The notes beneath the pieces were generated by a model, which worked only from the letters and a program-made list of their open reading frames with translations, was not told where the DNA came from and made no database searches. A DNA stretch of 64,000 nt from Pseudomonas poae. GTDB lineage: Bacteria > Pseudomonadota > Gammaproteobacteria > Pseudomonadales > Pseudomonadaceae. Of the stretch, positions 1 through 8,512 are shown piece by piece. A program made the position numbers and the translations under genes. Each line of letters begins with the position of its first letter. Position 1 is the first letter of the stretch. Where the stretch lies: the NCBI RefSeq assembly GCF_001439785.1, contig NZ_JYLI01000002.1, positions 62,001 through 126,000 on the forward strand, read 5' to 3'.

Positions 1-443
1 TGCAGAGCGTGTTCGGCTACCGCCTGGGCACGTTCAAGCAAGTCGGTGCGCGTCATCTGTACCCGCTGACCCTGGTGGAGGCCGAAGAGCAAGTACGCTC
101 GCACCTGGCGATCCTTGGCAACGCGGCCCATAGCCTGCACCCGATTGCCGGGCAGGGCTTCAACCTGTCCCTGCGCGATGCGGATGCCCTGGCCGACGCC
201 TTGCTGGCCGGTCCGCAAGTGCCGGGCGATCTCGCGACCCTGCAGGGTTATCGCGAGCGTCAACGCGGCGATCAGCAACTGACCGTGGGCTTCTCCGACC
301 AGGTGACGCGCCTGTTTGGCAGCGGTCAGCCGTTGGTGGCATTGGGCCGTAATCTGGGCCTGCTCGGCCTGGACCTGTTGCCGCCGGCCAAACGCTGGTT
401 CGCCCGTCAGGCCATGGGCCTGGGCACGCGCTCGGATGTGTGA
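1..443 (+). CDS. ubiH: UbiH, 2-octaprenyl-6-methoxyphenol hydroxylase (3' part only)
   Basis: This is the C-terminal end of an FAD-dependent aromatic hydroxylase; the gene begins before the window and the reading frame is entered at base 3. The piece contains the family signature GNAAHSLHPIAGQGFNLSLRD, the second FAD/NAD contact region of the UbiH/UbiF/VisC/Coq6 family, followed by the usual helical C-terminus. Proteins of this family hydroxylate the ubiquinone ring in the inner-membrane-associated biosynthesis complex. The next gene (537) is a paralogue of the same family, and ubiH followed by ubiI/visC is the conserved Pseudomonas order, which is why ubiH is chosen over ubiF. The stop is at 441-443. 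Confidence 0.88.
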   Translation, partial: QSVFGYRLGTFKQVGARHLYPLTLVEAEEQVRSHLAILGNAAHSLHPIAGQGFNLSLRDADALADALLAGPQVPGDLATLQGYRERQRGDQQLTVGFSDQVTRLFGSGQPLVALGRNLGLLGLDLLPPAKRWFARQAMGLGTRSDV

Positions 444-536
444 GTGAATTCTTTATCGACGATGCCTTGCTTGATCAGGTGCGTCGGCAAAACCCTTTAC
501 GTGCGGCGCACGCCGCCAGCGAGGCAGGTTTAAATC

Positions 537-1760
537 ATGGACATGCGCGCAGATGTGCTGATTGTCGGGGCCGGAATGGTCGGAAGCGCACTGGCGCTGG
601 CGTTGCAGGGTAGTGGCCTGCAGGTGCTGCTGCTCGATGGCAGCCCGCTGAGCGTCAAACCGTTTGACCCAGACGCGGTTTTCGAGCCTCGGGTGAGTGC
701 CTTGTCGGGTGCCAGCCAGCGCATCCTCGAACGGCTTGGCGTGTGGGATGGCATCGTGGCGCGCCGCGCCAGCCCGTATGGCGAGATGCAGGTGTGGGAC
801 GGCAGCGGCACCGGACAGATCCACTTTTCGGCGGCTAGCGTGCACGCCGATGTACTTGGGCATATCGTTGAAAACCGCGTGGTGCAGGACGCCTTGCTCG
901 ATCGCCTGCACGACTGCGACCTGGGCCTGCTGGCCAATGCACGCCTGGAGCAGATGCGTCGCTCCGGCGACGAGTGGCTGCTGACCCTGGCCGACGGCCG
1001 CAAGCTGCGTACGCCATTGGTGGTGGCCGCCGATGGCGCCAACTCCGCCGTGCGCCGCTTGACCGGCACCCCCACCCGCGAATGGGATTACCTGCACAAC
1101 GCCATCGTCACCAGCGTGCGTAGCAGCCAGCCGCACCAGCGCACGGCGTGGCAGCGCTTCACCGATACCGGCCCGCTGGCATTTCTGCCGCTGGATCGGG
1201 ACGGGCAGCAGGATTGGTGCTCGATTGTGTGGTCGACCACGCCGGTTGAGTCCGAACGCTTGATGGCGCTGGATGATGAACACTTCTGCCGTGAGCTGGA
1301 GCGCGCGTTCGAAGGACGGCTGGGAACGGTGGTCAGCGCCGACCCGCGTGTGTGTGTGCCTTTACGCCAGCGTCACGCCAAGCGCTATGTGGCCGAAGGC
1401 CTGGCACTGATCGGCGACGCGGCCCACGCGATTCATCCGTTGGCGGGGCAGGGCGTGAACCTGGGTTTGCTCGATGCCGCAGTGCTGGCCGAAGTGCTGC
1501 TGGGGGCGAGCGAACGCGGTGAGCGCCTGGCCGAGGTGAAAGTGCTGAGCCGCTACGAACGTCGGCGAATGCCACACAACCTGGCGTTGATGGCGGCGAT
1601 GGAGGGTCTTGAGCGCCTGTTCCAGGCTGATCAACTGCCGTTGCGCTGGTTGCGTAATGCCGGATTGAAGATGGTCAATCAGATGCCCGAAGCCAAGGCT
1701 GTGTTCGTGCGCCAGGCGTTGGGGCTGACCGGCGATCTGCCGGAGTTGGCGAAACCCTGA
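537..1760 (+). CDS. ubiI: UbiI/VisC-type FAD-dependent ubiquinone hydroxylase
   Basis: A 407-residue flavoprotein monooxygenase of the UbiH/UbiI/VisC family, expected to hydroxylate a polyprenylphenol intermediate (C5 in E. coli UbiI) during aerobic ubiquinone synthesis. The dinucleotide-binding motif VGAGMVGSALALAL lies at about residues 10-23. The second FAD motif GDAAHAIHPLAGQGVNLG is near residue 290-310. Length is normal for the family (about 400). The start ATG has a GAGGCAGG-like ribosome site about ten bases upstream. It lies 93 bases after ubiH and is probably co-transcribed with it. UbiF-like specificity cannot be excluded from sequence alone. Confidence 0.87.
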   Translation: MDMRADVLIVGAGMVGSALALALQGSGLQVLLLDGSPLSVKPFDPDAVFEPRVSALSGASQRILERLGVWDGIVARRASPYGEMQVWDGSGTGQIHFSAASVHADVLGHIVENRVVQDALLDRLHDCDLGLLANARLEQMRRSGDEWLLTLADGRKLRTPLVVAADGANSAVRRLTGTPTREWDYLHNAIVTSVRSSQPHQRTAWQRFTDTGPLAFLPLDRDGQQDWCSIVWSTTPVESERLMALDDEHFCRELERAFEGRLGTVVSADPRVCVPLRQRHAKRYVAEGLALIGDAAHAIHPLAGQGVNLGLLDAAVLAEVLLGASERGERLAEVKVLSRYERRRMPHNLALMAAMEGLERLFQADQLPLRWLRNAGLKMVNQMPEAKAVFVRQALGLTGDLPELAKP

Positions 1761-1777
1761 CGTTGTCGTGCAACATC

Positions 1778-1804
1778 TGGTAACGCCTCCGCCAAGCGTT
1801 ACCA
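1778..1804 (+). terminator. Hairpin after ubiI
   Basis: A perfect 9-base inverted repeat (TGGTAACGC / GCGTTACCA) with a 9-base loop begins 17 bases after the ubiI stop. No long T-run follows, so it may be a weak terminator or an mRNA 3' stabilising stem. It separates the ubi genes from the iron-transport genes. Confidence 0.45.
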
Positions 1805-1819
1805 AATGTGAGTCCCTAT

Positions 1820-1843
1820 CATTTGCCCTCTTTTTTGCAAATG
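1820..1843. promoter_or_regulatory. Inverted repeat CATTTGC-N10-GCAAATG before the iron transporter
   Basis: A perfect 7-base inverted repeat surrounds a T-rich centre 14-37 bases upstream of the start of the iron-type binding protein gene. It could be an operator or a transcript hairpin. It does not fit the GATAATGATAATCATTATC Fur consensus well, so assignment to Fur is not made. Position close to the start codon would suit a repressor site or a translational control stem. Confidence 0.3.
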
Positions 1844-1856
1844 AGCGACCGCCCCC

Positions 1857-2861
1857 ATGTCGGCACCCAAGCGCCTCCTGACTGCCCTGGCACTCACCCT
1901 GATCGGCTGCAGCAGCGCCCAGGCCGCCGACGAAGTTGTGATCTACTCCTCGCGCATCGACGAACTGATCAAGCCGGTGTTCGATGCCTATACCCAAAAG
2001 ACCGGCGTGCAGGTGAAGTTCATCACCGACAAGGAAGCCCCGCTGATGCAGCGCATCAAGGCCGAGGGCGAAAATGCCACCGCCGACCTGCTGCTCACCG
2101 TCGACGCCGGCAACCTCTGGCAGGCCGAGCACATGGGCATCCTGCAACCGTTCACCTCGGCGGTCATCGACAAAAACATCCCCTTGCAATACCGCTCCTC
2201 AGCTCACGCCTGGACCGGCTTGAGCCTGCGTGCGCGGACCATCGCCTATTCCACCGATCGGGTGAAGCCGGGCGATCTGACCACCTACGAAGCCCTTGCC
2301 GACAAACAATGGGAAGGCCGCCTGTGCCTGCGCACGGCGAAGAAGGTCTACAACCAATCGCTGACCGCCACCCTGATTGAAACCCACGGCGCGGCCAGGA
2401 CCGAGGAAATCGTCAAGGGCTGGGTCAACAACCTGTCCACCGACGTGTTTTCTGACGATATTGCGGTGCTGGAGGCGATCAACGCCGGGCAATGCGACGT
2501 TGGCATCGTCAACACCTACTACTACGGTCGCTTGCACAAGCAGAAGCCTGAGCTGGCGGTAAAGCTGTTCTGGCCGAACCAGGGCGACCGTGGCGTGCAT
2601 GTAAACCTGTCGGGCATCGGCCTGACCCACTATGCGCCGCACCCCGAAGCCGCCAAGGCGCTAGTGGAGTGGATGACCACGCCTGAAGCGCAGAAGATCT
2701 TTGCCGACGTGAACCAGGAGTTCCCGGCCAACCCGGCGGTGCCACCTTCTGCCGAAGTGGCGACTTGGGGCAAGTTCGTGGCCGATACCTTGCCGGTGGA
2801 AGTGGCGGGCAAGCGCCAGGCCGAAGCGATTCGCCTGATGGACCGCGCTGGCTGGAACTAA
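1857..2861 (+). CDS. Periplasmic Fe(III)-type ABC transporter substrate-binding protein
   Basis: A 334-residue exported binding protein of the FbpA/FutA/AfuA class, expected to bind ferric iron in the periplasm and deliver it to the permease encoded next. The N-terminus is a signal peptide of about 24 residues ending AQA-AD. It also contains LIGC, so lipoprotein processing is possible. The mature protein starts [16 protein letters not shown], typical of this family. The YYYGR segment near residue 220 resembles the di-tyrosine iron-ligand motif of FutA/FbpA. The permease follows 75 bases later. No ATPase gene is present here, so the ATP-binding subunit must come from elsewhere. Confidence 0.85.
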   Translation: MSAPKRLLTALALTLIGCSSAQAADEVVIYSSRIDELIKPVFDAYTQKTGVQVKFITDKEAPLMQRIKAEGENATADLLLTVDAGNLWQAEHMGILQPFTSAVIDKNIPLQYRSSAHAWTGLSLRARTIAYSTDRVKPGDLTTYEALADKQWEGRLCLRTAKKVYNQSLTATLIETHGAARTEEIVKGWVNNLSTDVFSDDIAVLEAINAGQCDVGIVNTYYYGRLHKQKPELAVKLFWPNQGDRGVHVNLSGIGLTHYAPHPEAAKALVEWMTTPEAQKIFADVNQEFPANPAVPPSAEVATWGKFVADTLPVEVAGKRQAEAIRLMDRAGWN

Positions 2862-2936
2862 GTACATCTTCAGGGCACCGCGAATCTAATGTGGTTGTGG
2901 TGAATTCAAAGTTATCACTCACCAGAGAGTTTTTCC

Positions 2937-4553
2937 TTGGCCCACCCCGCCCAACGTCGCTGGTACCTGCCGGTGTTCACCGTCGCCGCTGTGGTGCTAT
3001 TGCCGCTGAGCGTGCTGTTGCTGTCTTGGCAAAGTGTTGATGCACAAATCTGGGCCCATCTGTGGGATACCCAGATGCCACGCCTGCTGGGCAATACGCT
3101 CACACTGGTGCTTGGCGTTGGCGTCGGTGTGACCCTGTTGGGCGTCAGCCTGGCCTGGCTGACCAGCCTCTGCGAGTTCCCCGGACGGCGCTGGCTCGAT
3201 TGGGCATTGATGCTGCCTTTCGCGATTCCGGCGTATGTACTGGCCTTCGTCTTTGTCGGCCTGCTGGATTTTGCAGGTCCGGTGCAGAGCCTGCTGCGCG
3301 AAGGGTTCGGCAGCGGCTTGCGCCTGCCGCGCGTGCGCTCCACCGGCGGCGTGATCATCGTGCTGGTGCTGGTGTTCTACCCGTACGTGTATCTGCTTGC
3401 GCGCAGCGCATTCCTGGCTCAGGGCAAAGGCCTGATGGAGGCCGCGCGGGTACTCGGGCAATCGCCGTGGCAAGCGTTCTGGCGCGTCGCGTTGCCAATG
3501 GCAAGGCCGGCGATCGGCGCGGGCGTGGCGCTGGCATTGATGGAGACCCTGGCGGATTTCGGCGCGGTCTCGGTGTTCAACTTCGATACGTTCACCACCG
3601 CGATCTACAAGACCTGGTACGGGTTTTTCAGCCTGTCCAGCGCGGCCCAGCTGGCCAGCCTGTTGCTGCTGGTGGTGATGCTGGTGCTCTACGGCGAGCG
3701 GCGTGCCCGAGGCGCCAGCCGGCCCGGCAATGAACGGCCACGGGGCAAGGCGCTGTATCACTTGCGTGGCCTCAAGGCGGCGGCCGCGACGGCCTGGTGT
3801 GGTCTGGTGTTCGCTTGTGCCTTTGTGATTCCGATGCTGCAGTTGGTCGTGTGGTTCTGGCAGCGTGGCCGCTTCGATCTGGATGACCGTTACACCGGGC
3901 TGATCGTGCACACCCTTTACCTGGGCGGTATCGCGGCGCTTATCACCGTCAGCGTGGCGATGCTGCTGGCGTTCGCCAACCGCCTGGCGCCGACCCGGGC
4001 GATTCGCTCCGGCATCAGCCTGGCCAACGTCGGTTATGCGTTGCCGGGGTCGGTGCTGGCGGTGTCGATCATGTTGGCGTTCAGCTATCTGGACCGTGTA
4101 CTGGTGGTGCCGCTGTCCGGTTGGCTGGGCGGTGCAGGCAAGCCGTTGTTGCTGGGCAGCCTGTCGGCCCTGGTGCTGGCATATCTGGTGCGCTTCCTTG
4201 CGGTGGCCTACGGGCCGTTGGAAAACAGCCTGGCGCGTATCCGCCCGTCGTTGCCTGAAGCGGGGCGCAGTCTGGGGGTCAGTGGGCCACGACTGTTTTG
4301 CAAAGTGTATCTGCCGCTATTGCTGCCGGGCGCCCTGAGTGCAGCGCTGCTGGTGTTCGTCGATGTGCTCAAGGAAATGCCCGCTACCCTGCTGATGCGC
4401 CCGTTTGGCTGGGACACGCTGGCGGTGCGGATCTTTGAAATGACCAGCGAAGGCGAATGGGCACGAGCGTCGCTGCCGGCCTTGACGCTGGTGTGTGTCG
4501 GCCTGTTGCCGGTCATTGGCTTGATTCGTCGCTCGGCCCGGCCAATCGGCTAG
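2937..4553 (+). CDS. Fe(III)-type ABC transporter permease, double-length
   Basis: A 538-residue inner-membrane permease built of two fused BPD_transp_1 halves, as in FbpB/SfuB. EAA-type loops are visible in both halves (around EAARVLGQSPWQAFWRVALP and EAGRSLGVSGPRLFCKVYLP), each contacting one ATPase subunit. About twelve hydrophobic segments are predicted by eye. The only usable start in the open frame is TTG at 2937: an in-frame stop lies at 2901, and AGAGAG sits seven to ten bases upstream of the TTG. It pairs with the binding protein at 1857. P. aeruginosa has the same order next to gcvT (PA5216-PA5217, from memory). Confidence 0.87.
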   Translation: MAHPAQRRWYLPVFTVAAVVLLPLSVLLLSWQSVDAQIWAHLWDTQMPRLLGNTLTLVLGVGVGVTLLGVSLAWLTSLCEFPGRRWLDWALMLPFAIPAYVLAFVFVGLLDFAGPVQSLLREGFGSGLRLPRVRSTGGVIIVLVLVFYPYVYLLARSAFLAQGKGLMEAARVLGQSPWQAFWRVALPMARPAIGAGVALALMETLADFGAVSVFNFDTFTTAIYKTWYGFFSLSSAAQLASLLLLVVMLVLYGERRARGASRPGNERPRGKALYHLRGLKAAAATAWCGLVFACAFVIPMLQLVVWFWQRGRFDLDDRYTGLIVHTLYLGGIAALITVSVAMLLAFANRLAPTRAIRSGISLANVGYALPGSVLAVSIMLAFSYLDRVLVVPLSGWLGGAGKPLLLGSLSALVLAYLVRFLAVAYGPLENSLARIRPSLPEAGRSLGVSGPRLFCKVYLPLLLPGALSAALLVFVDVLKEMPATLLMRPFGWDTLAVRIFEMTSEGEWARASLPALTLVCVGLLPVIGLIRRSARPIG

Positions 4554-4709
4554 GTGTCAGTCCTACGGCTTGCGGCTACAATGCGCGGCATTCGGTGCGC
4601 GCCGTCTTTCGGATCGGGTCGCTGTGCGTGGCTGCAGACCTTGTAGATAAAGGTGTCCAGCGCATATGGCAAGCCTGCGCATCTTCGCCAAGCCCGGAAG
4701 GAGAAACCC

Positions 4710-5792
4710 ATGGGACAGCGTACGCCTCTGTATGACCTGCATCTCGCCCTGGGCGGGAAAATGGTCGATTTTGGCGGTTGGGATATGCCTCTGCACTACG
4801 GCTCGCAAGTTGAAGAGCACCATCAGGTGCGACGCGACTGCGGGGTGTTCGATGTATCCCACATGACCGTGATCGATGTCACAGGCCTTCAGGCCAGGGA
4901 GTGGCTTCAGCACCTGCTGGCCAATGACGTGGATCGTTTGCATGGCTGCGGCCGTGCGCTTTACAGCGCCATGCTCAATGAGCAGGGCGGCGTGGTGGAC
5001 GACATGATCGTCTATCGCACCCAAACCGGTTACCGGCTGGTGTTCAACGCCGCCACCCGTGACCAGGACCTGGCCTGGATGCGGCTGCAGCTTGGCGACT
5101 ATCAGGTGCAACTGCATGAGCGGGCGGAACTGGCGATGCTCGCCATTCAAGGCCCCCATGCCCGGCAGAAAATAGCCGAGCTGGTGACCCAATCCCGCGG
5201 CACCCTGATCCACCAGCTCAAGCCCTTTGAAGGCCAGGCCGACGGCGACTGGTTTATCGCCCGCACCGGCTACACCGGCGAGGACGGCCTGGAAATTGTC
5301 CTGCCGGCCGAGCAGGCACCGGGTTTTTTCAACGATCTGGTCGGTGCGGGTATTTCCCCCATCGGCCTCGGCGCCCGCGACACCCTGCGCCTGGAAGCGG
5401 GCATGAACCTGTATGGTCAGGATATTCATCAGGACGTCTCGCCCCTGGCGGCCAACATGGCCTGGAGCATCGCCTGGGAACCGGCCGAACGCGACTTCAT
5501 CGGGCGCGCGGCGCTGGAGGCCGAACTGGCGGCGGGCGTGCAGTTCAAGCTGGTGGGTTTGGTACTGGAGGAACGCGGCGTTTTACGCGCTCATCAGGTG
5601 GTTCGTATCGCCAATGTTGGCGAAGGAGAGATCACCAGTGGTAGTTTCTCCCCTACGCTGAGCAAATCCATTGCTTTGGCGCGGGTACCGACGGCGACGG
5701 CTGACCGGGCCGAGGTGGAGATCCGCGGCAAGTGGTACCCGGTTCGAGTGGTCAAGCCGACCTTCGTGCGCCATGGCAAGACACTGATCTAA
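4710..5792 (+). CDS. gcvT: Glycine cleavage system T protein (aminomethyltransferase)
   Basis: A 360-residue aminomethyltransferase that transfers the methylene group from aminomethyl-lipoyl GcvH to tetrahydrofolate and releases ammonia. The start at 4710 (MGQRTPLYD) is chosen over upstream in-frame codons because AAGGAG sits ideally in front of it and the family begins here. Visible family motifs are FGGWDMP, VFDVSHM, GGVVDDMIVY (catalytic aspartate region), RTGYTGEDG and GARDTLRLEAGMNLYGQD. gcvH follows after 53 bases, so the two form an operon. gcvP, which follows gcvH in P. aeruginosa, is absent here. Confidence 0.95.
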   Translation: MGQRTPLYDLHLALGGKMVDFGGWDMPLHYGSQVEEHHQVRRDCGVFDVSHMTVIDVTGLQAREWLQHLLANDVDRLHGCGRALYSAMLNEQGGVVDDMIVYRTQTGYRLVFNAATRDQDLAWMRLQLGDYQVQLHERAELAMLAIQGPHARQKIAELVTQSRGTLIHQLKPFEGQADGDWFIARTGYTGEDGLEIVLPAEQAPGFFNDLVGAGISPIGLGARDTLRLEAGMNLYGQDIHQDVSPLAANMAWSIAWEPAERDFIGRAALEAELAAGVQFKLVGLVLEERGVLRAHQVVRIANVGEGEITSGSFSPTLSKSIALARVPTATADRAEVEIRGKWYPVRVVKPTFVRHGKTLI

Positions 5793-5845
5793 CTATTTCC
5801 GGCAGGCCATTTGGCCGCTGACATTACTTCTAGAGGGCACAGAAT

Positions 5846-6229
5846 ATGAGCAATATCCCTGCCGAACTGCGTTTTGCCGAAAGTCACGAATGGGCCCGTC
5901 TGGAAGCCGACGGCACGGTGACCGTCGGGATTTCCGATCACGCTCAGGAAGCGCTGGGGGACGTGGTGTTCGTTGAGTTGGCCGAAGTGGGCGCCACGTT
6001 CGAAGCCGAAGGGCAGGCGGGGGTGGTTGAGTCGGTGAAGGCCGCCTCGGATATCTACGCGCCAGTTGCTGGCGAAGTGATCGCTGTGAACGAAGAGCTC
6101 AGTGGCAGCCCAGAGTTGCTGAACTCCGATCCTTACGGTGCGTGGATCTTCAAGCTCAAGCCAAGTAACCCGGCTGACCTGGATAAACTGCTGGACGCCG
6201 CAGGCTACAAGGCCGCTATTGGCGAGTAA
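5846..6229 (+). CDS. gcvH: Glycine cleavage system H protein (lipoyl carrier)
   Basis: A 127-residue lipoyl carrier protein that shuttles the aminomethyl group between the P, T and L proteins. The lipoylation lysine is K65 in the motif [14 protein letters not shown]. Length and the N-terminal HEWARLE segment are typical. AGAGGGCACAG precedes the ATG. It is cotranscribed with gcvT, and a REP pair follows. The downstream gene is unrelated, so the P protein must be encoded elsewhere. Confidence 0.96.
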   Translation: MSNIPAELRFAESHEWARLEADGTVTVGISDHAQEALGDVVFVELAEVGATFEAEGQAGVVESVKAASDIYAPVAGEVIAVNEELSGSPELLNSDPYGAWIFKLKPSNPADLDKLLDAAGYKAAIGE

Positions 6230-6259
6230 ACGCAAAGCGTTGAAACAGCACACATCAAT

Positions 6260-6346
6260 GTGGGAGCTGGCTTGCCTGCGATGCAGACACCTCGGTGTAT
6301 GAGTTACACCGCAGTGATGTCATCGCGGGCAAGCCAGCTCCCACAC
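6260..6346. repeat. Inverted REP pair (BIME-like)
   Basis: Two REP units in opposite orientation, GTGGGAGCTGGCTTGCCTGC at 6260 and its inverse at 6321-6344, flank about 37 bases. They can fold into one long hairpin. They lie between the convergent gcvH and ArnB-like genes, the usual setting for Pseudomonas REP elements, and may protect or end both transcripts. Confidence 0.9.
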
Positions 6347-6369
6347 TTGGTTGAGATGAGCCGGATTTT

Positions 6370-7512
6370 TCAGCCGGCTTTCAGTACCGCCTTTACCGCC
6401 GCTACCGATCGCTCCACATCCGCCTCGGTCATCGCCGTAAACATCGGCAACGACACAATCAAACGTCCCACCTTTTCCGCCACCGGGAACATGCCCTCCT
6501 TGAAACCCTGCGCCCGATAAAGGCTCAGCAGGTGGATCGGCGGGTAGTGGTAACCGATGCCGACGCCATGGGTCTGCATCTGCTCCATGAACGTAGCGCG
6601 GGCGGGCAGGCCGTCCTGGCGTTCCGGCAACACCAGTTGAAACAGGTGCCAGTTGCTGTTTTCGAAGTCCGCCGGCGGTAATTGCGCGCCGTAGGTCTGT
6701 TCAAAATCTCTGCCGAAACACTGGAAGTAGTGGCGCGCCAGATGCTGGCGGTGGGCGGTAATTTTTTCGATATGGGCGAACTGGCCCAGGCCAATGGCAG
6801 CAGCGATATCGGTCATGTTGAACTTGCCGCCCAACACATCCACGTCCAGGCCGTCAAAGCCGGTGCGGGTAACCCCCTGCAAACGGTACTTTTCTGCCAG
6901 GCGGGCTTCCTCGGCGTTGTTCAATACCAGGCAACCGCCCTCGGACGAGGTGATGTTCTTGTTCGCCTGAAAACTGAAGGAAACGAAATCGCCGGTGGCG
7001 CCAATTCGCTCGCCATCCCAACTGGAGCCCAGAGCCTGGGCGGCATCCTCGATGATGCGCAGGTTGTACTTGTTGGCCAGCGCGTAAAGCATCGGCATAT
7101 CCAACGGTAAACCGGCCAGGTACACCGGGATGATGGCCTTTGTTCGCGGGGTAATGGCCGCTTCGACTTGCGTCAGATCGATATTGCGCGTGACCGGGTC
7201 GATATCGGCAAACACCGGCGTGGCGCCCACCTCAAGGATCACGTTCGCCGTGGCGACCCACGAGATGGGTGTGGTAATCACCTCATCACCCGGCCCGATA
7301 CCGGCGATGCGCAAGGCAATCTCCATGGTGCAGGTGCCCGAGTTGAAGGTGCGCACCGGGCGCCCGCCAAAGTATTCCGACAGCTGTGCTTCGAATGCCT
7401 GCACTTTCGGCCCGCTGGTGATCCAGCCGGAGCGCAGCACATCGCCAACCGCCGAGATGGTGGCTTCATCGATGGTGGGTTTGGAAAACGGCAGGAAGGG
7501 CTGTTGGCTCAT
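6370..7512 (-). CDS. DegT/DnrJ/EryC1/StrS (ArnB-like) sugar aminotransferase
   Basis: A 380-residue PLP-dependent sugar aminotransferase, closest by eye to ArnB, which transfers an amino group to the UDP-4-keto-pentose in the lipid A aminoarabinose pathway. Shared landmarks are LPFSKP, SGWITSGP, GDEVITTPISWVATAN, ITPRTKAIIPV, IEDAAQALGS and FSFQANKNITSSEGG, where the lysine of ANKN is the predicted PLP-binding residue. Start 7512 (MSQQPFLPF) matches the ArnB N-terminus, although its ribosome site is weak. The rest of the arn operon is not in this window, so the true sugar substrate is uncertain. Confidence 0.82.
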   Translation of the reverse strand: MSQQPFLPFSKPTIDEATISAVGDVLRSGWITSGPKVQAFEAQLSEYFGGRPVRTFNSGTCTMEIALRIAGIGPGDEVITTPISWVATANVILEVGATPVFADIDPVTRNIDLTQVEAAITPRTKAIIPVYLAGLPLDMPMLYALANKYNLRIIEDAAQALGSSWDGERIGATGDFVSFSFQANKNITSSEGGCLVLNNAEEARLAEKYRLQGVTRTGFDGLDVDVLGGKFNMTDIAAAIGLGQFAHIEKITAHRQHLARHYFQCFGRDFEQTYGAQLPPADFENSNWHLFQLVLPERQDGLPARATFMEQMQTHGVGIGYHYPPIHLLSLYRAQGFKEGMFPVAEKVGRLIVSLPMFTAMTEADVERSVAAVKAVLKAG

Positions 7513-7631
7513 GACGAGGAAGGCATCCGTTTCAGAGTGGCGACGAATAAAAGGCTGTGAGTGCCCGGCATGGTTGCACGGTTCGACTGAATATAGCCTG
7601 TCGCTGGTGAACGAATTGTCATCTGGCAGGC

Positions 7632-7664
7632 AAAAAAATGCCGCTTGAAAAAGCGGCATTTTTT
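7632..7664 (-). terminator. Rho-independent terminator after the DUF2388 gene
   Basis: Stem AATGCCGCTT / AAGCGGCATT is flanked by A-run and T-run, so it can work in both directions. On the minus strand it lies ten bases after the stop of the DUF2388 gene and ends in a run of T residues. Confidence 0.88.
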
Positions 7665-7674
7665 GGAGCGGCTA

Positions 7675-7989
7675 TCACTCGGTGACGGCATTCTTCGCGA
7701 GAATGGCGTTGGCCAGTTGCATGTCCGTGGCCTGCAGGCCAGGGTTGTCGGCGCGGACTTTCTGCATGGCGGCTTCCAGGTAAGGGCCGCGAATACCGCC
7801 GTCGCTGGCAACGAAGCTGCCGGCGTCGTCTTGAGCGGCGACCACCATCTTGTGGTCCTTGAAGGTCAGGTACGTCGAGCCGGTCGTGGCGCCCGACGAG
7901 ATGACATTGCGCCAGAAGCTGTCGGCCATGGCTGAACCGACGGGGAGGGATAGCACAGCGAGGGTTGCGACAGCATATTTAAGACGCAT
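7675..7989 (-). CDS. DUF2388-family small exported protein
   Basis: A 104-residue protein with a clear signal peptide (MRLKYAVATLAVLSLP, cleavage after SAMA-DS). The mature part, beginning SFWRNVISSGATTGSTYLTF, is characteristic of DUF2388, a family known mainly from Pseudomonas and predicted to be periplasmic. Function is unknown. The start at 7989 is preceded by GGAG; a longer reading frame upstream has no such site. It is the last gene before the terminator at 7632 and lies 66 bases after nfeD on the same strand. Confidence 0.82.
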   Translation of the reverse strand: MRLKYAVATLAVLSLPVGSAMADSFWRNVISSGATTGSTYLTFKDHKMVVAAQDDAGSFVASDGGIRGPYLEAAMQKVRADNPGLQATDMQLANAILAKNAVTE

Positions 7990-8055
7990 GGTAGGTGACT
8001 CCGGTGGTTGTCTGTTGGGTTTGATTGTAATCAGACCGATCGAGTTCAATCATGA

Positions 8056-8502
8056 CTAAACAGTTTCAACTTTCAGTACCACGCCATCCTGGCCGATCAC
8101 CCGTACTTGAGCGCCTGCAGGCGTATCCGGACCGGTCACCATCCATACACCGTCGCTGACTTTCACCTTGCCTCGGCCATCCACGATGGCTTGATGCACA
8201 ACAAAGGTGCGGCCGATCAGCTCCGAGCCTCGCTCGTTCAGACCTGGTTGATCGCTGGCCTTGGCGCTGCTGCGCTGGCGCTTCCACCAATACACCGCCG
8301 TTAGAATCGACAACAGGGCGAACAGCAGCAGTTGCCACTCCAGCCCCAGCGACGGCACCACGAACTTGATCACGCCCACCACAGCGGCCGCGATGCCCAT
8401 CCACAGCAGATACCCGCCGGCCCCGAATACCTCGAGAATCAACAACACGGTACCCAGTGCCAGCCAGTCCCAAAACGATAGATGCTGAAGGAATTCCCAC
8501 AT
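8056..8502 (-). CDS. NfeD-family membrane protein
   Basis: A 148-residue short NfeD (NfeD1b type without the serine protease domain). Two to three membrane segments span roughly residues 10-70 and include LILEVFGAGGYLLWMG. A C-terminal OB-fold occupies about residues 90-148, ending GQDGVVLKVETV. Short NfeD proteins act with SPFH/stomatin partners in membrane microdomains. The gene begins only ten bases after the SPFH gene stop, which is the classic pairing. Start 8502 has GAGG upstream. Confidence 0.87.
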   Translation of the reverse strand: MWEFLQHLSFWDWLALGTVLLILEVFGAGGYLLWMGIAAAVVGVIKFVVPSLGLEWQLLLFALLSILTAVYWWKRQRSSAKASDQPGLNERGSELIGRTFVVHQAIVDGRGKVKVSDGVWMVTGPDTPAGAQVRVIGQDGVVLKVETV

Positions 8503-8512
8503 GGTGATGGCC

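Noticed and set aside
1805..1856. Fur box upstream of the iron transporter
   Set aside because: The visible repeat CATTTGC-N10-GCAAATG and flanks match the Fur consensus poorly, so it is reported only as an unassigned inverted repeat.
4554..4709. Glycine riboswitch before gcvT
   Set aside because: The conserved glycine-aptamer core sequences are not present in the 156-base gap.
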